DNA from: Yinghuangia seranimata
GTDB lineage: Bacteria; Actinomycetota; Actinomycetes; Streptomycetales; Streptomycetaceae
Assembly (NCBI RefSeq): GCF_029953285.1
Contig: NZ_JASAOI010000032.1
Location: 1 to 33,099, forward strand
Reading direction: 5' to 3'
Length of the DNA: 33,099 bases
Shown: positions 1 through 9,236 of the stretch, in pieces
Layout: the number at the start of each line of letters is the position of its first letter
Numbering within the stretch: position 1 is the first letter of the stretch
Translations under genes and position numbers: made by a program
Notes under the pieces: generated by a model
The model's input: the letters and a program-made list of their open reading frames with translations, nothing else
Told to the model about the DNA's origin: nothing
Database searches by the model: none

Positions 1-359
1 GCCCACCACGCTGGGACCGCAGCCCGGCACGACCAACGCGACCAAAGCGCCTTCACACCCCGCGCCCCTCCCGATAGCTGCCGGGTTGTCTGCGCGGACG
101 GGCGGCTGTCAAGCCGCCCCCACCAGCACGCGACAGGCCACCTGTTCGCACAAGATCCATCGCGGCTTGACAGCCGTTCGGCCGCGCGGACCATCAAAAG
201 TCGGGAGGGGCGCCAGCACGCCGCCCGCAGCCAGGTCAGGAACGGTGCATGGCAGGAGACTTCCACGCCGTAACAGGCGAGGCCTACAACGCAGATGGCG
301 GCTCGCTCGCACATCGACGGCGCGCCGCCGCCGCGGTCCAGGCCAACCCCTCGGCCAGG
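1..359. other. Gene-free flank with inverted 14-bp motif
   Basis: No convincing coding frame was found here; open frames on both strands lack family resemblance and a ribosome binding site. The stretch lies downstream of the minus-strand RNA-repair operon. It contains the 14-mer CGGCTTGACAGCCG twice in opposite orientation: positions 103-116 read it on the minus strand and 163-176 on the plus strand. Each copy can fold as a 5-bp hairpin, and the first extends to a 7-bp stem at 100-119. A transcription-termination role is possible, but no T-tract is present. A gene end in the first 80 bases cannot be excluded because the window starts there. Confidence 0.4.
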
Positions 360-3248
360 TCAGGCCAACGTCGGCACGTCCCCGTTCGCCGCCCACGCCA
401 CCTCGGCCCCCGGCAGGCCCCGCAGCCACGGCCTCGCGATCTCTGCGAGCTTTGCCGCGTCGATCGGGTCGTGGCCCAGGCCGATCGCGTAGCGGACGTG
501 CGCCGGGCCCTTGTCGAACGGTCGTGGCCAGGCGTGGGCGTTGCGCAGTCCCGCCTCGTCGAGTGCGGTCAGCAGGGCCCGCATTCGTCCTCGGACGCGG
601 CCTGCCGTCCGGTCGAGGTCTTCTCCGTCGGCGGGCCGCACGGTCAGGACCGCCCATGCGGTGTGGCGTCGGTGGAGCGGTGGCGGCGCGGTCACTTCGG
701 GCCATGCGTCGGTGCCGCTTGTCCCGTCGAGCAGTTCCCAAGCGCGGTACAGCTCGTCGGTAAGGAGAGCGAGTCCCGCCGCGTTGACCTGCGCGGTGCA
801 GCTGCGGACGGGCTCGGTCGGCGTGAGGACAACGACCGGTCCCGGCTGCGGCGCGGGCTCCGCGGTCGGCGGTGCGGCGGTCGGGGCGAGGGCGACGGGC
901 GTGCGCCAGTCCCACGCGGCCCATGTCGCGAAGAACTCACGCAGTCGGTCGGGTGGGGCGACTCCCGGCGTCTCTAGGACCGTTCGGGCAGCCAGCACCG
1001 TCCACGCAAGGCCGCTCAGGCCGCCGTACGGGGCCGCGTCGAGGCCGCGGGCCCGGGCCCACGTCTTCACGGCGCGCGCCAGCTGCGCGAACGCGGCGTG
1101 GTCCTCCGTCCCGACGGCCGCCAGCACCGCGTCGGCGTCGCTGACCGCGCTGAGTGCCAGCGCGGCGGCCTCGCCGATGTCGGCCCGGCGCGCGACGGCC
1201 TCGTCCACGGGCACGTCGCCGGTCGGCACCACGATGAGGTCGACGTCCCGCCCGGCCACGCTCATCCGCAGACCCGGCACGCGCGCGGCCGGGACCTGCC
1301 GCAACCGTGTGGCCTCGGGCAGCGCGGCGGCGATGCGGGCCTGGACGTCCGCGATGTCGACCGTTCCGGGCAGGGCCGCGACGAGGTCGAGGTCGGATCC
1401 GGCGAGTGCGCATCCCATCCGGCGTGAGCCGACGACATGGACGCGGGCGTCTGGCAGCGCGTCGGTGATGCGGCGTACGAGGGCGGTGACGTCCGTCCCG
1501 GCGCGAGGGGCGGCTTCTACCGTTGTCGGCCGGTCCCACGCCTCCTCGTCCGCGACCCACCGCACGTCGCCGGTGCCCAACGCGACCGTCGCACGCACGC
1601 TCATCGGTTCGGTGCCGCGTCGCGAGAGCACCGCCAACTCGCCGACCCGGATCGCCGCCCCCGGTCCGAGCCGGGCCGCGCACTCGGCGGCGGTCCGCTG
1701 CGGATCGCGGCTGCGGCCGAGGGTCAGGTGCGGCGTGTAGCCCTCGTCGCGCCCCCGGCAGCGGGGGAACCGGCGGTGCAGCGCGTCGCGCAGCCCCGCC
1801 CACGGGGCGTCGTCCGGCCCGGCCGGGTCGAGCCACACCGTGGCGTCGTCGCGGTGTCCGAAGGTGTGCACGCCGTCCAACCGCGCGGCGAACGGCTCGA
1901 CGTCGGCGACTGCTTCGGCGAGCAGCGGCACCGCCCGGTCGAAGTCCGACTCGGGCACGAAGCCGAACAGCACGTTGACGTGCGGCGGCCACCGGTCGAA
2001 GCGTGGGTCGTGCTTGGCCCGCAACTCCTGGATCGCGGGCCACAGTTCGCCGGGCGGCAACCAGGCCACCGCGGTACGAGCGGTCGGCGCGGAGTCCAGC
2101 ACATCGGTCGCGGTCACGGCGTCCCCCTCCGGCACCAGCACCACCTCGACGCCGAAGTGGTCGGAGACGTACGTCCCTTCGGCGTCCGGCGCGTCGCCGC
2201 GCAGCACGGCCGTGACCGGCTTCGGCCCGTCGGGGCGTACCAGCACCCGGTCGAGGCGGGACGCGCGGCCGCTCAGCGAGGACATCGCCGCGAGCGGGTT
2301 GCCGACGGGGTCGAACGTCGGGCGCTGGTCGGCCTCGCCGTGGACCTCGGTCCAGGCGTCGCGCAGTCCGAGCGTGGTCGCGGGCAGCGCCGTCCCGTCG
2401 TTGAAGTCGCCCAGCACCGCGACATCGCCCTGGATGTCGGCCAACGCCTCGGCCATTCGGGTGAGTTCGGCTTCGCGGCGCGCGGCCCCGCCGTCGGTGT
2501 GGTTGCTGGTCAGATGGGTGTTCGCGACCACCAGAGGCCCGTTCGCCGTCGTCACGGCGACCGCGAGCGCGGCCTTGTGCGGGCCGAGGTCGAGCCGTCC
2601 GGCCTCCCGCACCGGCAGGCGGCTGAGCATCAGCAGGCCGGTGTCGTCGATGCCGGAGCGTGCCGCCCGGGTCGGGTCCGAGGTCATCGTGTACGCGGCG
2701 CGTACCCACGGTGTCCGGCCGAGCAGGTCCAGCAGGTCGGCCTCGACCTCCTGGAGCGCGACGACGTCGGCGTCGGCCTCCTCCAGCGCGGCGAGCAGGG
2801 CGGGGCGGCGGCGTGTCGTGTCGATGCGGTCGCTGTTGTAGCGGTCCCAGAGGGTGTTCCAGGTGAGCAGCCGGATCGGCCCGCCGGCGCCGGTGGCGCC
2901 GGTGGCGACGGTCGGCTCGTCGGTGACGGGCTGCCAGACTCCGGACACCGCCCACGCGTACACCCGCGTCGCGGTGAAGAACGGAGCGCGCAGCAGTCGG
3001 GGATCGCGCACACGACCGGCGGGGGAGGAGTCGACGATGTCGATGCCGGACGCGCGGTCCCACACGCGTTCCCCGTCCGCCTCGATGAACACGATGCGGT
3101 GCCACGGGATGTCGCCGCCCGGCACGAACGCCGGCAGCGGCACCCGCTTCGGCTCCAGCCCGCGGCGGCTCACGCCCAGCACGAAACGCGCCGGGTCGAA
3201 CCGCGGGTCCCAGCGCACCCGGTTGTAGATCTCCTCGCTCGTGTGCAT
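360..3248 (-). CDS. Multidomain RNA repair protein: MJ1316 (DUF504), EEP, 2H phosphoesterase, nucleotidyltransferase
   Basis: This 962-residue protein strings together RNA-processing domains. Residues 1-75 match the MJ1316/DUF504 domain, proposed to recognise cyclic RNA ends. Residues about 120-370 form an endonuclease/exonuclease/phosphatase fold with [20 protein letters not shown] and SDHFG motifs. Residues about 415-545 form a LigT-like 2H phosphoesterase with HVN near 421 and HLTLG near 507; the first motif is HxN rather than the usual HxT/S. Residues about 590-780 are a Pol-beta-type nucleotidyltransferase with [17 protein letters not shown] near 606-622 and the third acidic residue in DVDLIVV near 668. 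The last 100 residues resemble the RNA-binding tail of poly(A)-polymerase-like proteins. The ATG overlaps the TGA of the upstream ligase gene by one base, so the two are translationally coupled. Domain identities rest on motifs; substrate and combined function are inferred. Frame-shifted readings on both strands are shadows. Confidence 0.9.
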   Translation of the reverse strand: MHTSEEIYNRVRWDPRFDPARFVLGVSRRGLEPKRVPLPAFVPGGDIPWHRIVFIEADGERVWDRASGIDIVDSSPAGRVRDPRLLRAPFFTATRVYAWAVSGVWQPVTDEPTVATGATGAGGPIRLLTWNTLWDRYNSDRIDTTRRRPALLAALEEADADVVALQEVEADLLDLLGRTPWVRAAYTMTSDPTRAARSGIDDTGLLMLSRLPVREAGRLDLGPHKAALAVAVTTANGPLVVANTHLTSNHTDGGAARREAELTRMAEALADIQGDVAVLGDFNDGTALPATTLGLRDAWTEVHGEADQRPTFDPVGNPLAAMSSLSGRASRLDRVLVRPDGPKPVTAVLRGDAPDAEGTYVSDHFGVEVVLVPEGDAVTATDVLDSAPTARTAVAWLPPGELWPAIQELRAKHDPRFDRWPPHVNVLFGFVPESDFDRAVPLLAEAVADVEPFAARLDGVHTFGHRDDATVWLDPAGPDDAPWAGLRDALHRRFPRCRGRDEGYTPHLTLGRSRDPQRTAAECAARLGPGAAIRVGELAVLSRRGTEPMSVRATVALGTGDVRWVADEEAWDRPTTVEAAPRAGTDVTALVRRITDALPDARVHVVGSRRMGCALAGSDLDLVAALPGTVDIADVQARIAAALPEATRLRQVPAARVPGLRMSVAGRDVDLIVVPTGDVPVDEAVARRADIGEAAALALSAVSDADAVLAAVGTEDHAAFAQLARAVKTWARARGLDAAPYGGLSGLAWTVLAARTVLETPGVAPPDRLREFFATWAAWDWRTPVALAPTAAPPTAEPAPQPGPVVVLTPTEPVRSCTAQVNAAGLALLTDELYRAWELLDGTSGTDAWPEVTAPPPLHRRHTAWAVLTVRPADGEDLDRTAGRVRGRMRALLTALDEAGLRNAHAWPRPFDKGPAHVRYAIGLGHDPIDAAKLAEIARPWLRGLPGAEVAWAANGDVPTLA

Positions 3249-5146
3249 CAGAACCCGCTCCCGGTGCCGTCGACGTCGCCTGCCGCCCCGGCGAACAGCG
3301 AGCCGTCGGTGTCGTCGACCGTGCCCGCCGCCCCGACGTACCAGGTCCGGTGCGCGTGCCCGGGATACGGCGGCACGAAACGACGCAGCTGCGCGGCCAA
3401 AACACCCGGCGGCACAGGGTGTGCCCGCGAGCCGTTGCGGCGCGCCGCCTCGTCGGCGTCGACCAGCACCACGGCGTGCGTCACCAACGCGTCGCGGCGC
3501 TTGGCGACGGCGTGCACGATGCCGCGCTGCTGCGGGTTGAGGGACGTCGCGTCCCACACCGTCGTGCCGCCTCGGGCGAGCGCCGCGTCGAGCCGGTCGA
3601 GGGCCTGGCGCAGGACATCGCCGTTGGCGCGCTGGTCGGCGCGTTCCCCGCGGTCCTCGCGCAGGTCGTCCATCGCGACGTACGTTTCGACGCCCGCAAG
3701 TCCCTTGGCGAAACGGCTCTTTCCGCTGCCGGACGGGCCGACGAGGTGGATCAGGCGCGGGAAATCGCCGGAACGCCAGCGCCACGTCGCGGCGACGGCT
3801 TCGGCGACGGCGGCGTCGTGGTCTGCTCCTTCGGCGGCGGCCGACGCGCCTGGCACACCGGATGCGCCCGACGTGCCGGACGTGCCGGACGTGCCCGCGA
3901 AGGATGCGATGCGGCCCGCCACGTACAGCTCGCGCGCCTCCGCCCAACACCGGTCCGCCGCCTCGGAGTCCAGGTCGGCGAGCGCGGTACGCATGCCGGA
4001 CCGCAGCGGCGCGAGCGGGGCTTCGCCCAGCAGGCCCGCGTCCTCGGCGTACAGCGCCGACCACTCCACCTGCTCGCGCGCGGCCGCTGCTTCGGCGTCG
4101 GTGCGGCCGGCCAACGCGGCGTGCGCGGCGGCGTGCAGCACGCCCAGATCGGCGGCGAACGCCATGCGCGCCAGCCCCGACCTGCGGTGCTCGTCGGGGT
4201 AGGGCTGGTGCACCACGGCGTGCAGGCCGACCAGATCGGCGATCCGGCGCGCGAGCGGCATGCCGAGCGACGCGGCGAGCCGGGCGGCCAGCGGGCCGCG
4301 GTAGGCGTCGTGCAGCAGCGTCGCCAGGACCCCCGCGAGGCGGGCGTCGCCGGTGCGGGCCATGCCGTCCAGGCGCGCGGCGGCGTCGGCGACCCGGGCC
4401 GCGACCACCGATGCGTCCGGCGCGTCGGCGCCGAACAGCCGCGGATCGCCCGGGCCGAAGCCCAACGCCGCATGGAGCCCGTCCAGGTCCGGCTCCGCAC
4501 CCGAACGCACCGCCCACAACGGGGCGCCCGCGCCGAGGCCGTTCTCGACCACCTCGGCGAACATCCAGTGCGTGTCGGTCTGTACGTGCCGCGGCCGCAC
4601 CCACTTGGCGACCCGAAGGCCGAACTCCCCGCGCGGGAAGCCCTCGACGGATCGGACGACGTACCCCTCCTGCCGGGCGGTGTCCAGCTTCAGCTTCTCC
4701 AACGCCCGCGCGTCGAACACACCCCGCCACAGCACCGGCGGGGTCGGCACGCCGACGCGGCGCAGGAACCGCACGGTCTCGTCCCAGCCGAGGCACCGCT
4801 CGCCGTCCCACACCGAGAAGCCGTAGAACCAGCTGTGCAGGTCGTCGTACGCGATCGAGTGGCGCGCGAACATGTTCTCGCCGCACACCCGCCAGCCGTC
4901 GGGGATCGCCCCGCCGATGCGGCCCTGCAACGCCTTCACCCATGCGCGTGACGGGTGATGCGCCGAGTCCAGCGAACGCGCGTGCACTCCGTCCCGGTAC
5001 AGCGTGGTGTTCTCGCCGTCGAGCTTCTCGGTGACGACCACCTCGCGCCCGACCAGCCCCGCCAGGTCCCCGGCCCGCACGTCGTCCGCCGACGCCCCGG
5101 GGGACCAGGGCACGTGCGGCGTACGCGGATAGTGCACCCGCACCAT
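3248..5146 (-). CDS. RNA ligase-polynucleotide kinase fusion
   Basis: This 632-residue protein has an N-terminal nucleotidyltransferase-type RNA ligase domain. Motif I is EKLDGEN with the predicted AMP-accepting Lys41, motif IV is EGYVVRS near 162, and motif V is AKWVRP near 179. A helical middle region follows. The C-terminal P-loop kinase has GPSGSGKSR near residue 467, an acidic VAMDDLRED element near 490 and an Arg-containing lid. The kinase would phosphorylate 5'-OH RNA ends and the ligase would seal 5'-phosphate to 3'-OH ends in the cytoplasm. An in-frame GTG at 5185 would add 13 residues, but the ATG gives the family-typical N-terminus [11 protein letters not shown] and follows a GAGGGGCAGG stretch, so it was chosen. 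The stop overlaps the start of the downstream MJ1316 protein (TGATG), which argues for co-translation. The ligase family is clear; the biological substrate is not known from sequence. Confidence 0.9.
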   Translation of the reverse strand: MVRVHYPRTPHVPWSPGASADDVRAGDLAGLVGREVVVTEKLDGENTTLYRDGVHARSLDSAHHPSRAWVKALQGRIGGAIPDGWRVCGENMFARHSIAYDDLHSWFYGFSVWDGERCLGWDETVRFLRRVGVPTPPVLWRGVFDARALEKLKLDTARQEGYVVRSVEGFPRGEFGLRVAKWVRPRHVQTDTHWMFAEVVENGLGAGAPLWAVRSGAEPDLDGLHAALGFGPGDPRLFGADAPDASVVAARVADAAARLDGMARTGDARLAGVLATLLHDAYRGPLAARLAASLGMPLARRIADLVGLHAVVHQPYPDEHRRSGLARMAFAADLGVLHAAAHAALAGRTDAEAAAAREQVEWSALYAEDAGLLGEAPLAPLRSGMRTALADLDSEAADRCWAEARELYVAGRIASFAGTSGTSGTSGASGVPGASAAAEGADHDAAVAEAVAATWRWRSGDFPRLIHLVGPSGSGKSRFAKGLAGVETYVAMDDLREDRGERADQRANGDVLRQALDRLDAALARGGTTVWDATSLNPQQRGIVHAVAKRRDALVTHAVVLVDADEAARRNGSRAHPVPPGVLAAQLRRFVPPYPGHAHRTWYVGAAGTVDDTDGSLFAGAAGDVDGTGSGF

Positions 5147-5228
5147 GGCCTGCCTGCCCCTCACGACGTCCGACTTCCGAAGCACTGTAGGAGGCCGCAG
5201 GCGCCCGACTCCAACGAAAAACTCCCGC

Positions 5229-6476
5229 TTACCCGGCCGGGACCGCGGCGGGGTAGTCGGTGTAGCCCGCCGCGCCGCCGCTGTAGTACGTCGCCTCGTC
5301 GCCGTCGGCGAGCCGGTGGCCGTGCCGGAAGCGCTCGACCAGGTCCGGATTGGAGATGTAGTACGTCGCGTACGACACCGCGTCGGCGACCCCGGCCTCG
5401 ACGACGGCGTTTCCGGAGGCCTGGTCGAACCCCACGTTCGCGATCAACAAGCGGTCGAACAGCCGCCGGAAGCGCGCGAACGCCGCGAAGTCCGGTGCGG
5501 CACCCGGCCCGACGGGGATCTCGCCGCGCAGGTGCAGGTAGTCGGCCGGATGCGCGTTGAGGGACGCGACCAACGCCTCGTAGTCGGCGAGCGTCTCCTC
5601 GTCGGCCACGAACCGGTCGCCGGTCGACCAGTACGGGGACAGGCGCACGCCGACGACGCCGTCCGTGCCGGCCCACGGCTGGGCGATCGCGTCCACCACG
5701 TCGAGCAGCAGCCGGTGCCGGCCAGCGCGGTCCCCGCCGTACGCGTCGGTGCGCACGTTGAGCCGCGGGTTGAGGAACTGCGGGAGCAGGAAGGCCCCGA
5801 GCGCGTGCAGCTCGACACCGTCGAAGCCCGCGCGGCGCGCGTTCGCCGATGCCGTGCGGTAGTCCGCCGCCGTCGCCGCGATGTCGTCCGCGGTCATCGC
5901 CCGGGGCGTCACGGTGTCCTTGAAGCCCTCGGGCGTGAACGACTTCTCGCGCGGATCGATCGCGGACGGCCCTGCGGGAAGCGCCCCTTCGAGATGGTCG
6001 GGATGCGACGCTGCACCCGAGTGCCACAGCTGGAGCACGATCCGGCCGCCCCGCGCGTGCACGGCGTCGGTCACCAGCCGCCAACCCGCGACCTGCTCCT
6101 CCGAGTACACGCCCGGGACATTGACGAAGCCGATCGCCTGCCGGCTCACCCACGTGCCCTCGGTGACGATCAAGCCCGCGCTCGCCCGCTGCGCGTAGTA
6201 CTCGGCGTGCAGCGTGGTCGGCGCCAGGCTCACGTCGGCGGCGCGGGCGCGCGTGATCGGGGCCATCACGACGCGGTTGGCGAGACGCAGGCCGGCCAGG
6301 TCGACGGGGCGGAGGAGGGGCTGGTCGGCGGCGGCGGGGGAGGGCCGAGCGGCGCTTTGCCGGGGCGCGGCGTGGACCGCGGTACGGAACGCGTCGGTCC
6401 CGGTGGTCCCGGTGTTCCCGGCGGTCCCGGTGTTCCCAGCGTCCTCTGTGGTCGTTCCGATCGTCGTGTCGGTCAT
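5229..6476 (-). CDS. Divergent Old Yellow Enzyme-family flavin oxidoreductase (alkene reductase-like)
   Basis: This 415-residue protein is a TIM-barrel FMN-dependent ene-reductase of the OYE/NemA family. It keeps the MAPITRARA, LQLWH, GVRLSP, RTDAYGG and ISNPDLVERF family blocks and the C-terminal GYTDYPA. The active-site segment is unusual: His224 is present, but the partner Asn/His is Gly227 and the proton-donor Tyr is Phe229 (HALGAF instead of HGANGY). The FMN-phosphate FGRPF block reads YATYY and the HVGR block reads HSGA. About 40 N-terminal residues are low complexity (Gly, Thr, Asn). The ATG at 6476 has GAGG 6 nt upstream; an ATG at 6518 is also in frame but lacks a better site. The gene is divergent from an MmyB-type regulator, a common pairing for such reductases. 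Family membership is secure; normal ene-reductase chemistry is doubtful. Confidence 0.88.
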   Translation of the reverse strand: MTDTTIGTTTEDAGNTGTAGNTGTTGTDAFRTAVHAAPRQSAARPSPAAADQPLLRPVDLAGLRLANRVVMAPITRARAADVSLAPTTLHAEYYAQRASAGLIVTEGTWVSRQAIGFVNVPGVYSEEQVAGWRLVTDAVHARGGRIVLQLWHSGAASHPDHLEGALPAGPSAIDPREKSFTPEGFKDTVTPRAMTADDIAATAADYRTASANARRAGFDGVELHALGAFLLPQFLNPRLNVRTDAYGGDRAGRHRLLLDVVDAIAQPWAGTDGVVGVRLSPYWSTGDRFVADEETLADYEALVASLNAHPADYLHLRGEIPVGPGAAPDFAAFARFRRLFDRLLIANVGFDQASGNAVVEAGVADAVSYATYYISNPDLVERFRHGHRLADGDEATYYSGGAAGYTDYPAAVPAG

Positions 6477-6629
6477 CGCGGACCTCGTCCCCTCCGTCGT
6501 CCGCGGACTCCGATCCACCGCGGCTCAGGGAACCCAGCCTGTGGCGCGGGCCGGACCGGAAGGAGGCCCGGCTGATGCTGGCACCCACAGGGCGACCCTC
6601 CCGTCCGCGCCCGGCGCCAGAATGAGCGC
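6477..6629. promoter_or_regulatory. Divergent promoter region, reductase/regulator
   Basis: This 153-bp gap separates the divergently transcribed OYE homologue and the MmyB-type regulator, so promoters for both should lie here. No confident -35/-10 pair or clear operator palindrome was seen. Control of both genes by the regulator is inferred from this arrangement alone. Confidence 0.5.
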
Positions 6630-7484
6630 ATGCACCACGACGACGACCTGGGAACCTGCCTCCGCGCCTGGCGTGACCGCCTCCCGCCCGCCGCCGTCGG
6701 CCTCCCGGAAGGCCCCCGGCGCCGCGCCCCCGGCCTGCGCCGCCAGGAGCTCGCCACGCTCGCCGGCCTGTCCGTCGAATACCTCGCCCGGCTCGAGCAG
6801 GGCCGCGCCGGGCAGCCCTCGACGTCCATCCTGGCGCCGCTCGCCCGCGCACTCCGCCTCACCGACGAGGAACGCGACCACCTCTACCGGCTCGCCGGGC
6901 ACGCCTCACCCGCCGTCGGCCACGCCGCCGCGCACATCACCCCAGGCCTGCAGCGCATCGTCGACCGACTCGGCGACGCCGCAGTCATGGCCGTCGACCG
7001 CACCTGGACCGTGGTGCTGGCCAACCCGCTCGCCGTCGCGCTCTTCGGCGACCTGGCCACCGGCGCCGACGGCGAACACAACGTCCTGCGCCGCCACTTC
7101 GCCGACGGCCCGACCCGGCTCACCGGAACCCCCGAGGAACGCGCCGCCTTCGAGGCCGGCGCCGTCGCCGACCTGCGGGCCAGCCTCGCCCGCTTCCCGG
7201 GCGACCCGGCCGTCCCCGCCCTCGTCCGCGAACTCCAGTCCCTCAGCCCACGCTTCGCCGAACTCTGGGCCCAGCGCGACATCGCCACCAGCACAGCGCA
7301 GCGCAAGACCGTCGACCACCCGCAGGCCGGCCGACTCCACCTCGACTGCGACGTCCTCGAAGCCGCCGGGTCCTCGCTGCGCCTGGTGGTCTACTCGGCC
7401 GCCCCGGGGACGGCCGACCAGACCGGACTGGCGTTCCTCGCGGCCGTGGGCACGCAGGCGTTCGACGAACCGCATTCCGCATGA
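6630..7484 (+). CDS. XRE-type helix-turn-helix regulator with MmyB-like ligand-binding domain
   Basis: The 284-residue protein has an N-terminal XRE helix-turn-helix (about residues 10-75, including RRQELATLAGLSVEYLARLE) and a C-terminal MmyB-like ligand-binding domain (about 110-275, with the typical AVDRTWTVVLANPLAVALFGD and LDCDVLEA stretches). This MmyB/MLTR architecture is widespread in actinomycetes; family members bind a lipid-like ligand and usually regulate a divergently encoded oxidoreductase. Here that neighbour is the OYE homologue beginning at 6476. The start is the ATG at 6630. No strong Shine-Dalgarno sequence is visible, so a short or absent leader is possible. The gene converges on the Thg1-like gene. 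The ligand is unknown. Confidence 0.88.
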   Translation: MHHDDDLGTCLRAWRDRLPPAAVGLPEGPRRRAPGLRRQELATLAGLSVEYLARLEQGRAGQPSTSILAPLARALRLTDEERDHLYRLAGHASPAVGHAAAHITPGLQRIVDRLGDAAVMAVDRTWTVVLANPLAVALFGDLATGADGEHNVLRRHFADGPTRLTGTPEERAAFEAGAVADLRASLARFPGDPAVPALVRELQSLSPRFAELWAQRDIATSTAQRKTVDHPQAGRLHLDCDVLEAAGSSLRLVVYSAAPGTADQTGLAFLAAVGTQAFDEPHSA

Positions 7485-7497
7485 CCTCGAAGCAACC

Positions 7498-7547
7498 CGC
7501 GACACCCCCCCCGCGACGCCCCCCGCGACGCCCCCCCGCGACGCCCC
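7498..7547. repeat. Short tandem repeat, unit C5-7 GCGACG
   Basis: Four C-runs of slightly different length, each followed by GCGACG or a near variant, lie in the gap between the convergent regulator and Thg1-like genes. They run up to the Thg1 stop codon. The array probably arose by slippage; no hairpin terminator was recognised. Confidence 0.6.
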
Positions 7548-8323
7548 TACTCCCTCACCCTCCCCGGCGACGGAATCCGCGTCGCCAGCCACCCGTCCGC
7601 CGCGGCGCTGAACTCCGGCGCGGCCTCGCTGATCCACCAACTCCGCTCCACGACAGCGGTGTTCGTCACACCCGTGCGCCGGTCGACCCAGGTCGTCTCG
7701 CGCATGCCGCTCCGCCGCAGCGCGACCCGGCCGCGCTTGCAGCCCTCGGGGTAGGCACCCCAGTCGACGCCCGCCTCGTCCAGCAACAGCTGGCGCATGC
7801 CGCCGACCGAAACCCCGTGCAGGCGCCGCTGCGAGAAGCACGCCTGCGCGGCCATCGAGACGCTGTTGCGCACCGCGTCCCGCTGCCGCCACAGGAAGTA
7901 GTTCGCCGCCTCGACCGCGTCCGGCACCGTGAACACCCGAGCGTCGAACAACGCCCGCTTCCCCGGCCGTTGCGCGTTCAACTCCGCCGTCGCGACGGCC
8001 GCCGCCACCGACACCTGCTTCGCGACCACGCCGCCGAACCACGGCTCCGTCCCGGGCGCGGCGAAGTCCGTGGCCAGCACCGAGACTTCGTCCGACTGCG
8101 TGTACGCGAAGGCCGCCCCGCCGACCTCCGTGCACAACGCCTCCGCGACCCGGTCCATGGCCGCCATGAACTCGTCGTCGAAGGGCTTCCGCGCCCCGCG
8201 CATGTACGTGTGGAACGCCCGCCCGTCCACCCGGATGACCGTGTACGTCCGCTGCGGCAACACCATCCGCGCCGCGGCCTCGTACCCCTTCATCCGGTCC
8301 CCGAGCCCCGTGGAATCACCCAT
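7547..8323 (-). CDS. Thg1-like 3'-5' RNA polymerase (tRNAHis guanylyltransferase family)
   Basis: This 258-residue protein belongs to the Thg1 superfamily, which adds nucleotides to RNA 5' ends in the 3'-5' direction. The metal-binding residues are visible: Asp33 in RVDGRAFHTYMRG, and Asp78 and Glu79 in YTQSDEVSVL, corresponding to Asp29, Asp76 and Glu77 of human Thg1. The block ANYFLWRQRDAVRNSVSM is also typical of the family. The eukaryotic HINN motif is not evident, as in bacterial Thg1-like proteins, many of which repair truncated tRNA 5' ends rather than add G-1. The ATG at 8323 was preferred over an upstream extension of 31 residues that is low complexity. It lies 2.4 kb from the RNA ligase-kinase gene on the same strand, supporting a joint role in RNA repair. 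The tRNA substrate is not determined. Confidence 0.9.
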   Translation of the reverse strand: MGDSTGLGDRMKGYEAAARMVLPQRTYTVIRVDGRAFHTYMRGARKPFDDEFMAAMDRVAEALCTEVGGAAFAYTQSDEVSVLATDFAAPGTEPWFGGVVAKQVSVAAAVATAELNAQRPGKRALFDARVFTVPDAVEAANYFLWRQRDAVRNSVSMAAQACFSQRRLHGVSVGGMRQLLLDEAGVDWGAYPEGCKRGRVALRRSGMRETTWVDRRTGVTNTAVVERSWWISEAAPEFSAAADGWLATRIPSPGRVRE

Positions 8324-8473
8324 CCCGGCAGTCTGCCGCCCCGAACCCGCCCGCCGCGAACGGTAATCCACCCCCCCGACCCAGCCGACCACGCCGACGA
8401 GTGTGGCTACCCCCACCGCCCCGTGCGCTCAGGCACATACCGCGCTGACCAGGCACTTCATAGCGTTGCACCC

Positions 8474-8920
8474 ATGGAAACCAACACCGCCACCGCAACC
8501 GCCACCGAAGCGACCCGCGTCACCGACCCCCGCACCCAAAGCGCATTCGCCACAGCAACCACCAGCATCAAGATCTACGGCGCGCTCACCGCCGCCGCCC
8601 TCCTGGCCGTCATCGCGGTAGCGGCCAGCGGCCACATGGTGAACACGTTCATGTGGGTGCGGGCCTGCCTCCTGCCCGCAGTCACCCTGCTCTTCCACCG
8701 GCTCACCGTCTCCGCCTCCCGAGGCTCCCGGCGCGCCTTCGAACGCATCTCCGCCATCTCCGTGATCATCCCGATCGCCATCATCGGCGTCGACGTGATC
8801 CCGGGCGTCTGCCCGCCCTGGTACGCCGCGATGCAGACCCTCTGCATGCTCCCCGTCGTCGCCGTAGCCGTCATCACCCGCAGCGCCCCCCTGCGCGCGG
8901 CCTTCCCCAAGACCCGCTGA
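8474..8920 (+). CDS. Small integral membrane protein, function unknown
   Basis: This 148-residue protein has a polar Thr/Ala-rich N-terminus of about 30 residues followed by three or four hydrophobic segments: about 36-54, 58-75, 90-112 and 120-136. An Arg-rich cytoplasmic loop (SRGSRRAFERI) lies between the second and third. The ATG at 8474 was chosen because it starts just before the conserved-looking part; the longer open frame extending upstream to 7481 overlaps Thg1 and is not coding. No Shine-Dalgarno sequence is obvious. It is transcribed divergently from Thg1. It looks like an unnamed actinobacterial membrane protein family, and nothing in the sequence indicates a function. Confidence 0.7.
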   Translation: METNTATATATEATRVTDPRTQSAFATATTSIKIYGALTAAALLAVIAVAASGHMVNTFMWVRACLLPAVTLLFHRLTVSASRGSRRAFERISAISVIIPIAIIGVDVIPGVCPPWYAAMQTLCMLPVVAVAVITRSAPLRAAFPKTR

Positions 8921-8999
8921 CCCGTCCCGAGAGCACGCCGAACCCCGGGCCCGGCCACAACCGCCGCCACTGCCCGGCCCGGGTACATCCCACAGCCGC

Positions 9000-9236
9000 C
9001 TACTTAGCGGGAGCGGTGGTCCCCGGCGACCCGCCGGAGAAGCTGGCGCCGGCCCACATCGCCAGCCCGGCCAGCGTCACGAGCAGCAGAATCGCCACCA
9101 GGCTGACGACCAGCGCCCGCGTACTGAACCCGCTCTCCACACCGTGCGAGGCGCGCGAATGCTCCGCCGCCTCCTCGACCTCGTCGTACTCCGCGACCTC
9201 GTTCTCGCCCTGCTCCGGCCGCTGCACCGTGCCCAT
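9000..9236 (-). CDS. Small single-pass membrane protein, function unknown
   Basis: The 78-residue protein begins with an acidic segment rich in Glu (ENEVAEYDEVEEAAEH), then has one transmembrane helix at about residues 42-62 (ALVVSLVAILLLVTLAGLA) and a short Gly/Ser/Thr tail. The ATG is preceded by GGAGAGG about 8 nt upstream, which decides the start over a longer reading frame beginning at 9347. It lies just upstream of tRNA-Arg on the opposite strand. Proteins of this layout occur next to tRNA genes in actinomycetes, but I do not recognise a named family. Confidence 0.65.
   Translation of the reverse strand: MGTVQRPEQGENEVAEYDEVEEAAEHSRASHGVESGFSTRALVVSLVAILLLVTLAGLAMWAGASFSGGSPGTTAPAK

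Noticed and set aside
1437-4202. 921-codon open frame on the plus strand, and similar long frames opposite the RNA-repair genes
   Set aside because: High-GC shadow frames: no domain, no ribosome binding site, and they run across the boundary of two well-supported minus-strand genes.
360-4943. 1527-codon minus-strand frame as one giant gene
   Set aside because: Its first half is out of frame with the ligase-kinase protein and has no family motifs; the real start is the ATG at 3248.
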